Part shown: positions 1-5,202 of the stretch, one piece after another | How positions within the stretch are numbered: the first letter of the stretch is position 1 | Layout of the letters: each line of letters starts with the position of its first letter | Assembly: GCA_046758465.1 (NCBI GenBank) | Contig: JBHIAG010000058.1 | Location: 1-13,682 of the forward strand | DNA: 13,682 bases | DNA from: JBHIAG01 sp046758465 | GTDB taxonomy: Bacteria > Acidobacteriota > Terriglobia > Acidiferrales > 2-02-FULL-67-57 | Reading direction: 5' to 3' | The notes under the pieces: model-generated | The model's database searches: none | Seen by the model: the letters and a program-made list of their open reading frames with translations, nothing else | Told to the model about the DNA's origin: nothing | Made by a program: the position numbers and the translations under genes

Positions 1-55
1 GCAAGTCCTGTTCGGTTGCCTGAAAGGGCAGGTTGCCCACGTAGAGTTTCTTCAC
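1..55 (-). CDS. RRM-type RNA-binding protein, 5' fragment
   Basis: Only the first 18 codons lie in the window; the gene runs off the left edge. Read on the minus strand from a GTG at 55-53, they begin MKKLYVGNLPFQATEQDL. This is the first beta strand (RNP-2, LYVGNL) and the start of helix 1 of an RNA recognition motif. Bacterial proteins with this start are usually about 80-110 residue single-RRM proteins that bind single-stranded RNA and are often linked to cold or stress. The GTG start is supported by a GGAG Shine-Dalgarno seven bases upstream and by the fact that RRM homology begins at residue 3. The fold is clear; the specific RNA target cannot be inferred. The fragment is too short to say whether a glycine-rich tail follows. 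Confidence 0.85.
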   Translation of the reverse strand, partial: MKKLYVGNLPFQATEQDL

Positions 56-187
56 TGATACGCTCCTTCTGCCCGTCGGGGATTCTCCAACTGGGCGCAA
101 GGTGAAGGGGCAGGCTCAGGGCTACGGGCAGTCAGCGGGGAAACTGGCTACACTGAGGTGAGTCCGTCACTCCATCTGTTCGGGCAA

Positions 188-217
188 ATCATCCCGCAAT
201 CGCGCGCGTGAAGTCAA
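188..217 (-). promoter_or_regulatory. Possible sigma70 promoter for the RRM gene
   Basis: On the minus strand TTGACT (217-212) is followed after 18 bases by GATGAT (193-188), matching five and four of six consensus positions. It would give a leader of about 125 bases before the GTG at 55. The 288 bp between this gene and the next (56-343) hold no convincing gene. The call rests on motif match only. Confidence 0.3.
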
Positions 218-343
218 GCGGGGCTGAGCTTCCAGCCGCACGGCGGCGGGCAGCGGGGGAAAGATCGGTGCGGGACCACGGCCCTGGCCACACCCTGTCT
301 GCTGCCCAGGCGGCGGTGTAAAGTCTTGTCCTCCGCAGGAACT

Positions 344-1111
344 TTACTTGTGGGCGTAGTTCAGCAACCGCGCGAAGAAGTCCCGGTGCTCGCCCCTGAC
401 GCTAACCTCAGCGATAGCATCGCCAATGGTGTGCTCGTCCTCCGGCGCGCGCGTCTCGAAGAGAGCCGCGATGGCCGCGCTAACTTTGTCTTGGGCATCC
501 GCGGTGGGAGTGATGTACATGGTATAGTGCCAGTTGGGGTTCTCAGTATGAACGTGTTCGACCGAGAACTCGTACATCAGAATCGTCCCGTTCCCCAGTA
601 GCTCGTCATAGGTCGGCTTAACGTACTTCTCCCAGCGCTCACGATACTCCTGGCCTTTGCCGGGCTGAGCCAGCACGGCGGCAACCCAGAGGTAGCCGCT
701 GGTGGGACCGACAGGCTGAGCTCGGTGGATGAGGGAGCGGAACAAGTGGTCATGGTGCGTGATACCGACCGCCTCCGTACCCGGCGGCAGCTTCAGCAGC
801 CCCGCCCGAACCCGTTCGATCGCGGCGATGCCGGTGGCGGCCCACCAGGTTCCATGGGTGGTCCCGTTCTCCACGTGGACGACAGAAGCAAACTCTCCCC
901 AGCTTACAATCGTGCCCTCGGCCAACTGGCGTTCCAGCACTGGGCGCGCCTGCTGTTCCCCGAAGGCCGTCACCTCACCCGACAGACTGCCTGGGACATT
1001 TCGCTCGACAACGTAGGTGAAGATCGGCGCTTCCGGCTGCTGCGCCGTGGAAACCAGCAGGTTCAGCAACAGGCAGAAAACGGCTAGGAGCAAATAGATT
1101 GGCCTAGACAT
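344..1111 (-). CDS. Secreted protein with two repeated alpha/beta units, function unknown
   Basis: The product is 255 residues. Residues 1-23 are a typical signal peptide (MSRPIYLLLAVFCLLLNLL, then STAQQ), so it is probably exported. The mature part contains two related units, about 31-125 and 138-245. They share the order GTI, an aromatic strand, a VH..EN turn and an amphipathic helix, compatible with tandem ferredoxin-like (dimeric alpha-beta barrel) folds; the fold is inference. I do not recognise a named family or any catalytic motif. I chose the ATG at 1111 over the ATG at 1135 because GGAGGT lies four bases upstream of it and because the signal peptide then starts at the N-terminus. It is a single gene with its own promoter, transcribed toward the RRM gene. 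Histidines at about 119-121 and 186-188 could bind a ligand or metal, but nothing proves this. Confidence 0.75.
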   Translation of the reverse strand: MSRPIYLLLAVFCLLLNLLVSTAQQPEAPIFTYVVERNVPGSLSGEVTAFGEQQARPVLERQLAEGTIVSWGEFASVVHVENGTTHGTWWAATGIAAIERVRAGLLKLPPGTEAVGITHHDHLFRSLIHRAQPVGPTSGYLWVAAVLAQPGKGQEYRERWEKYVKPTYDELLGNGTILMYEFSVEHVHTENPNWHYTMYITPTADAQDKVSAAIAALFETRAPEDEHTIGDAIAEVSVRGEHRDFFARLLNYAHK

Positions 1112-1127
1112 CTTTACCTCCAGTTGA

Positions 1128-1145
1128 GGCAGCAAGCGTGCTGCC
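1128..1145 (-). promoter_or_regulatory. Leader hairpin just upstream of a ribosome binding site
   Basis: Perfect 7-bp arms GGCAGCA and TGCTGCC are separated by four bases. On the minus-strand transcript of the secreted protein the hairpin ends only a few bases before the GGAGGT ribosome binding site. It has no following T-run, so a terminator is unlikely. It could set mRNA stability or translation; this is inference from position. Confidence 0.4.
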
Positions 1146-1174
1146 GTCCGAGGGGGATTCCTAAGGTGCGATGA

Positions 1175-1203
1175 AGCCTAGGCACATGGCTTATATTTGT
1201 CAA
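1175..1203 (-). promoter_or_regulatory. Sigma70-like promoter for the secreted protein
   Basis: On the minus strand a perfect -35 box TTGACA (1203-1198) is followed after 17 bases by TAGGCT (1180-1175), which matches three of six -10 positions. Transcription would start near 1168, giving a leader of about 57 bases that contains the hairpin at 1128-1145. Confidence 0.45.
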
Positions 1204-1463
1204 CCATCTCCTGTTATAGATAGCGTGTTTTGGAACCAAGTGTTTGCCGAACCCTTCTACGCCTTCGAGTCGGCAAAGCGCGGCACTTAGGGGAGGGCTT
1301 GTGGGATGGGTTTGTTGAACGTCAGGAGGAGAGCCTACTCCGGGAAGTTCCTGCGGTGCAGGAGGCCTTGGAAGTGCTACTTCGGTAGATTCTCTTGCGC
1401 CTGCTTGCCGCGGATGGCCGGGGCGCGGGCTTCCATTTTTTCTGCCTCGGCGTGCGCGTATCT

Positions 1464-1492
1464 GTAACTACGTCAGGGAGTTGTGGCATAAT
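1464..1492 (+). promoter_or_regulatory. Extended -10 promoter for the coiled-coil gene
   Basis: CATAAT (1487-1492) is preceded by TGG, forming an extended -10 element (TG, one base, then the hexamer). The -35 region (GTAACT, 1464-1469) is weak, as is common for extended -10 promoters. A start near 1499 would place the ATG at 1525 about 26 bases into the mRNA. The 1112-1463 stretch holds no supported gene. Confidence 0.4.
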
Positions 1493-1524
1493 TGTGCCCT
1501 AACGGCGGGGTGGGTGCTTCCCAC

Positions 1525-2754
1525 ATGGCGAGAAAAAAGAAGAGAAAGAAAAAGCAGAAGACAGAGGAAATGGGGCCACCCGAGCCGGGAGCCGATCAAG
1601 CGCCCCAGGTCCTGCCCCAGACTAAACCCGAAAGCGAAGTGGTTCGGGAGGAACTCCAAGAGGTAGTGCCACCAGCCAGTACTCGCGAACCGTACGAGGA
1701 ATCTCAGGCGGAACCGGAAGAAGCTGCAGCGACCCCGGCACCACCCTGGGCGGGACTGAGTGCGAAACTAGTTCGGTGGTGGCGCCGTCTGCCGGAGCCA
1801 TCGGAAGGGGACTCTGTGCCGCCGGGGAGCCCCGAGGTCCCCGAAGGGAGTCTCGAGCCAGCGGTGGGCGTAGCGGAGAGCCAACCGCTGCCCGCGGCCG
1901 TCGAAGTTACGCCGCTCCAGCCGGCAGCAGAGGGGGATGAGCTTTCGCACCTGCGCGCAGAAGTCAGCCATCTACGGCAGGCACTGGACGACGCGCTTGG
2001 TCAGCGGCGCGAAGAGATGGAGGCGGCTAAGGCGCGGCGCAACCAGCTGGAAGCCGAGCTGGAGCAGAGTCGTGCCGAGGCTGAGACCGCACAGGCGAAG
2101 CTGCGGGAGGAGGAGTCACGGGCCCAGGCGCTGGAGGCTGAGCTGGGCGGGCAGAAGCAGTTAGGGGATGAGTTGCAAGCGAAGCTGGGGGAGGAAGAAT
2201 CACGGGCCCAGGCGCTGGAGGCTGAGCTGGGTGGGCAGAAGCAGTTGGGGGATGAGTTGCAGGCGAAGCTAGACCATTTTGCCCAGCAACTTGCCATTAA
2301 AGAGCAGGAGCTGAGCGCCGTTCGCAGTCGGTCGGACGAGGAACTAGCGCAAGCGCAACAGGCTGCGAAGCAAGCGCTGAGCCAGGTACGCGACCAGCAG
2401 GCAGCCCTAGACGACGCCAGTAAACGCATCATCGAGCTCCAGACGGAGCTGTCGGCCCAGAAAGCACAAGTCGAACGCCTCCAGGCAGAGAAGACCACAA
2501 GGCCCGCTACCCCGGCTCCGCCGCCGTCAATGATGGCAGGGACGACCGGAGCGTCGTTGTCCCCCGCGAAGGCGGCCGAGCTCTACCAGCAGGTTCTCAG
2601 TCCTCTGACTGTTCTCATGGCCTCCGCCGACCTGCTGGTAATGAATCCGCAGATGGATGCGTCGCTCCGCGAGACCGCTATGGAAGTGAAGACGCAGAGC
2701 GCGACGCTGCTGGAATTGATCAAAAGGTATACCCGCCCGACCGAACCGAGTTGA
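1525..2754 (+). CDS. Long coiled-coil protein with a histidine-kinase-like C-terminal helix pair
   Basis: The product is 409 residues. Residues 1-12 are almost all Lys/Arg (MARKKKRKKKQK). Residues 13-135 are Pro/Glu-rich and probably disordered. Residues about 138-325 form a Glu/Gln/Ala-rich coiled coil that includes two exact-length 28-residue repeats. A Pro-rich linker follows. Residues about 345-405 (LYQQVLSPLTVLMASADLL and what follows) read like the two helices of a HisKA dimerisation domain, with SPLTVLMASADLL where kinases have a phospho-histidine helix, but with no histidine and no ATPase domain. A signalling scaffold or decoy dimeriser is possible; this is inference. No signal peptide or membrane helix is seen. 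I prefer the ATG at 1525 to the in-frame TTG at 1492 because 1492 lies inside the likely -10 box. The gene stands alone between intergenic regions. Confidence 0.7.
   Translation: MARKKKRKKKQKTEEMGPPEPGADQAPQVLPQTKPESEVVREELQEVVPPASTREPYEESQAEPEEAAATPAPPWAGLSAKLVRWWRRLPEPSEGDSVPPGSPEVPEGSLEPAVGVAESQPLPAAVEVTPLQPAAEGDELSHLRAEVSHLRQALDDALGQRREEMEAAKARRNQLEAELEQSRAEAETAQAKLREEESRAQALEAELGGQKQLGDELQAKLGEEESRAQALEAELGGQKQLGDELQAKLDHFAQQLAIKEQELSAVRSRSDEELAQAQQAAKQALSQVRDQQAALDDASKRIIELQTELSAQKAQVERLQAEKTTRPATPAPPPSMMAGTTGASLSPAKAAELYQQVLSPLTVLMASADLLVMNPQMDASLRETAMEVKTQSATLLELIKRYTRPTEPS
2095..2262 (+). repeat. Two tandem 84-bp units inside the coiled coil
   Basis: Unit 1 is 2095-2178 and unit 2 is 2179-2262, followed by the first bases of a third unit (GCGAAGCT). 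The units differ at a handful of mostly silent positions. Each encodes 28 residues, four heptads, so the duplication keeps the coiled-coil register. The near identity at DNA level points to a recent duplication. Confidence 0.95.
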
Positions 2755-3219
2755 GCGGGGGCGAGGACGGTTCTAGTTTCCGCAACCCTGCTGTGCCGAA
2801 CGGCTCGCCCGACCTGAGAATTGACGCTCGTTCTGGAGTGGTTCCCAGCTTACCCACAGTCCGGCGGTGTGTAGCCATGTTTCAGAGCACCTCTACTGAG
2901 GCCTGGTGTCTGCCTGATTCCTTGCGGGTCAGCTTTCCAGCTTCTACCCACCTGTGGCAAATCATGTATGCTGGTACGGCGATGATTGGCAGCGTGGGGC
3001 TGGCCTCTGGTTTCAGAGTTCGGTAACAATTTTCTATCCTGTTGGTTTGCTTTGCCTTTTGCTTCGGCTTAGCCCCCGCTTTTCCCTGGCATTCGAGCCT
3101 TGCTGTTCCGCATTGTTCCAAAGCCGTTTTCGCCCCTTCTACGTACCTCTAGCACCGGTCTTTCGTGACAACGGGCCCTTCTGTGTCAGAAGGAAACCCT
3201 TTGGCGCGGCCTGAGCGCG
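2755..3219 (+). other. Intergenic stretch without a recognisable gene
   Basis: About 465 bp between the coiled-coil gene and the promoter of the enzyme operon. Short open frames exist on both strands, but none has a ribosome binding site, family resemblance or codon use like the neighbours. Around 3025-3080 the plus strand becomes T-rich, unlike its surroundings. No clear terminator hairpin follows the stop at 2754. The only structured element I found is the inverted repeat at 3177-3193. Confidence 0.6.
3177..3193. repeat. Inverted repeat upstream of the operon promoter
   Basis: Arms CCTTCT and AGAAGG are perfect over 6 bp with a 5-base spacer. It ends 26 bp before the -35 box at 3220, a position suited to an activator or repressor site. 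No regulator can be named. Confidence 0.4.
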
Positions 3220-3248
3220 TTGACTCAGTGCGGTCGGGGGTCTAGGAT
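3220..3248 (+). promoter_or_regulatory. Sigma70-like promoter of the GMC/ThDP/ALDH operon
   Basis: TTGACT (3220-3225, five of six) and TAGGAT (3243-3248, four of six) are separated by exactly 17 bp. Transcription from about 3255 would give a leader of roughly 86 bases before the GTG at 3341. This is the best promoter match in the window and sits directly upstream of the first operon gene. Confidence 0.55.
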
Positions 3249-3255
3249 GGCACGG

Positions 3256-3278
3256 CCCTTCAAGCGTCTTCGGAAGGG
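3256..3278 (+). promoter_or_regulatory. Inverted repeat at the start of the operon leader
   Basis: Arms CCCTTC (3256-3261) and GAAGGG (3273-3278) enclose an 11-base loop and lie at the predicted +1. It is either a 5' mRNA hairpin or a dyad for a repressor overlapping the start site. It is followed by ATTTTC, too weak for a terminator. Confidence 0.35.
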
Positions 3279-3340
3279 GATTTTCAACGGTAGCGCCGCC
3301 AACTGCTCTCTCACCGGTTCGCCCGGTTCTCAGGGCCGTC

Positions 3341-3697
3341 GTGTGCACGGTCGTGCCGGAGGCGTCGGCCTTGGACGAAGGGGAATGGACTGATCTGGAG
3401 GGACTAATCGAGGTTGCGCTCCGCGATCGACCCCAAGCCCTCCAGCGTCGGCTGCGACTCTTCCTTCATCTTGTGCAGTGGCTGCCTGTGGTTCGCTACC
3501 GTCGGCCTTTCACCTCCCTCAACCCGGCGCAGCGCACGCGCTTCCTCTCATACCTAGAGGACCACTCGCTCCAGCTCGTCCGCGTCGGCTTCCGGGGGCT
3601 TCGTACGCTCGCCCTGCTCGGTTATTACGGTCGGCCAGAAGCCGCCGAAGCCATCGGCTACGCTGCCGACCCTCGGGGTTGGGAGGCACTGAGATGA
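3341..3697 (+). CDS. Small FAO-type partner protein of the GMC oxidoreductase
   Basis: The product is 118 residues with a GTG start. The second half (residues about 54-112, with FTSLNPAQRTRFLSYLEDHS and GFRGLRTLALLGYYGRPEA) follows the pattern of the N-terminal region of long-chain alcohol oxidases of the FAO type. In bacteria this part is often a separate small gene next to a GMC enzyme, sometimes labelled a gluconate 2-dehydrogenase subunit 3-like protein. It has many aromatic and Leu residues but no clear membrane helix or signal peptide. It overlaps the GMC gene by ATGA at 3694-3697, so the two are translationally coupled and probably form a complex. The start is uncertain: no strong ribosome binding site precedes 3341, and the frame stays open upstream without a usable start for at least 100 bases. 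Codons GTG 3353 or TTG 3371 are alternatives. Confidence 0.7.
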   Translation: MCTVVPEASALDEGEWTDLEGLIEVALRDRPQALQRRLRLFLHLVQWLPVVRYRRPFTSLNPAQRTRFLSYLEDHSLQLVRVGFRGLRTLALLGYYGRPEAAEAIGYAADPRGWEALR

Positions 3698-5202
3698 GGA
3701 AACGCAGCTACGACATCGTCATCGTTGGCTCCGGCGCCGGCGGCGGTACGGTCGCCCAGGAACTCTCTCCACTGTGCAAGAACGATGGCCTGGGCATCGC
3801 CGTGCTGGAGAAGGGACCGAGGCTGCGCGACGAGGAGTTCAGCGGCAGGGAGCTGGAGATGGCGCGGACGCTGTACGAAGACGGCGCAGGCTTTCTCACG
3901 GCTGAAGGTACGATGACCCTGGCCTTCGGCCGCGCCTACGGCGGCTCGACGGTGGTCTACACGGGCACTTCGCTGCTTCCCCCGGAACGTGTTATCCAGC
4001 GCTGGGACGTACCGGGCATCACCTTTGATGACATTGCGCGGCGCGCGCGGAAGTTCATGGCCGAGAACAACGTGCATCTCCTGGAGGACAAGCTGATCAA
4101 CGAGAACAATCGCCTGTTCGTCGAGGGTTGCCGCCGTCTGGGCTATCGGGTCCAACAGTTCCCCGTGAATATCAAGGGGTGCCGGGGTTCGAGTCTCTGC
4201 AACCTGGGCTGTCCGAATCAGGCCAAGCAGGGGACGGACCGCGTGCAGTTGCCGCGTGCGGAGCGCAATGGCGTGGAGGTTGTGACGCGCTGCGAGGTTC
4301 TGGCGATCGAAGGTAAGACATTAGTGGCTCGAGTTTCCCCCAAGCCACCGGACGGGAAGGGCGAGCCTTCGCCCTGGGAGCCCGGCGAATACCGGATTGC
4401 TGCGAGGATCATCGTGGTGTGCGCAGGTGCGGTCAACACACCGGCCCTGCTGCTTCGCTCAGGCATGGCGAAGCGTTTGTTGCGGCTTGGCCGTGGCTTC
4501 ACTGCTCACCCGGCATATATCGTGGTGGCCGAACATGAACGCCCGATCACAAACTTCGTCGGCCACCCCAAGAGTTTCTACCTGGATCAGTTCGCGGATA
4601 GCGACCACTTCGTTCTGGAGACGTGCATGTATTTTCCGTTTACGACCGCCAAGAGCCTGACGGGATTCGGGGAAGCGCATAGCGCCTTCATGCGGGCCTT
4701 CCCGCGACTGCAGATGATTCTGGTGCTCATCTGCGATCAGGCGGACGCGCACAATCGTGTGACGATCGACGGCCGTGGCCGACCCGTCGTGCACTATCGG
4801 TTCACGCCCGAGGTTGCCCGTGCGCTCGTTCGCGGGGCCATCACGTCCGCGAAGATCTGCTTTGCAGCCGGGGCAAGGCGCGTGCACGTGCCGGTGGCCC
4901 AACCCGCAACGGTCGAGGCCCGAGACGCCGGTCGCCTCGAGCAGGTGGCACAGGAATGCCACTTCGAGCCTGGGAGAATGGCGGTTTCGGCTGCTCACCT
5001 GCAGGGAGGCTGTGCCATGGGGCGGACGCCGAGCGACTCTGTGACTGACGCCTACGGCAGAGTGCATGGGATTCCATGGCTGTTTGTGGCGGACGCAAGC
5101 CTCTTTCCCAACTCGGTGGAAATCAATCCCTACCTGACAATCATGGCGCTGGCCGACCGAGTGGCCGAAAAAACTAAGGAGGAGATACGCGCTCTGTTAT
5201 GA
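3694..5202 (+). CDS. GMC family FAD-dependent oxidoreductase (alcohol oxidase/dehydrogenase type)
   Basis: The product is 502 residues. Residues 6-18 carry the FAD dinucleotide motif (DIVIVGSGAGGGT). Residues 80-105 carry the second FAD-contact segment (GRAYGGSTVVYTGTS). The C-terminal GMC domain has His435 in SAAHLQGGCAMG and Asn478 in VEINPYLTIMALA, the expected catalytic His and Asn. A Cys cluster (C163, C169, C173) ending GCPNQAK is typical of the long-chain alcohol and sterol oxidase branch. No signal peptide is seen, so it is probably cytoplasmic or peripheral. The known family reaction is oxidation of a primary or secondary alcohol to a carbonyl using FAD; the substrate here is unknown. 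The ATG at 3694 has GGGAGG seven bases upstream and overlaps the preceding stop. The gene overlaps the next one by ATGA, so co-translation is likely. A longer reading starting at 3478 is a shadow of the preceding gene. Confidence 0.9.
   Translation: MRKRSYDIVIVGSGAGGGTVAQELSPLCKNDGLGIAVLEKGPRLRDEEFSGRELEMARTLYEDGAGFLTAEGTMTLAFGRAYGGSTVVYTGTSLLPPERVIQRWDVPGITFDDIARRARKFMAENNVHLLEDKLINENNRLFVEGCRRLGYRVQQFPVNIKGCRGSSLCNLGCPNQAKQGTDRVQLPRAERNGVEVVTRCEVLAIEGKTLVARVSPKPPDGKGEPSPWEPGEYRIAARIIVVCAGAVNTPALLLRSGMAKRLLRLGRGFTAHPAYIVVAEHERPITNFVGHPKSFYLDQFADSDHFVLETCMYFPFTTAKSLTGFGEAHSAFMRAFPRLQMILVLICDQADAHNRVTIDGRGRPVVHYRFTPEVARALVRGAITSAKICFAAGARRVHVPVAQPATVEARDAGRLEQVAQECHFEPGRMAVSAAHLQGGCAMGRTPSDSVTDAYGRVHGIPWLFVADASLFPNSVEINPYLTIMALADRVAEKTKEEIRALL

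Noticed and set aside
1492..1524. TTG start for the coiled-coil gene, 11 codons upstream of the ATG
   Set aside because: It overlaps the likely -10 box and has poor ribosome binding site spacing; the Lys-rich start after the ATG at 1525 is more natural.
1525..1560. Nuclear-localisation-like KKKRKKK start as a sign of a eukaryote-directed effector
   Set aside because: Lys-rich starts are common in bacterial proteins; no secretion signal or effector context is present.
2001..2498. 165-codon minus-strand frame rich in Ser/Cys/Ala
   Set aside because: Antisense shadow of the repeated coiled-coil codons; low-complexity composition explains its openness.
2751..3026. 91-codon plus-strand frame after the coiled-coil gene
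   Set aside because: TTG start inside the previous stop region, no ribosome binding site, irregular composition and no family resemblance.
2882..3121. 79-codon minus-strand frame in the intergenic stretch
   Set aside because: No ribosome binding site or recognisable domain; composition is unlike the neighbouring genes.
3478..3693. 72-residue N-terminal extension of the GMC enzyme
   Set aside because: It is the partner gene read in another frame; FAD-motif homology starts right after the ATG at 3694, which has GGGAGG at good spacing.
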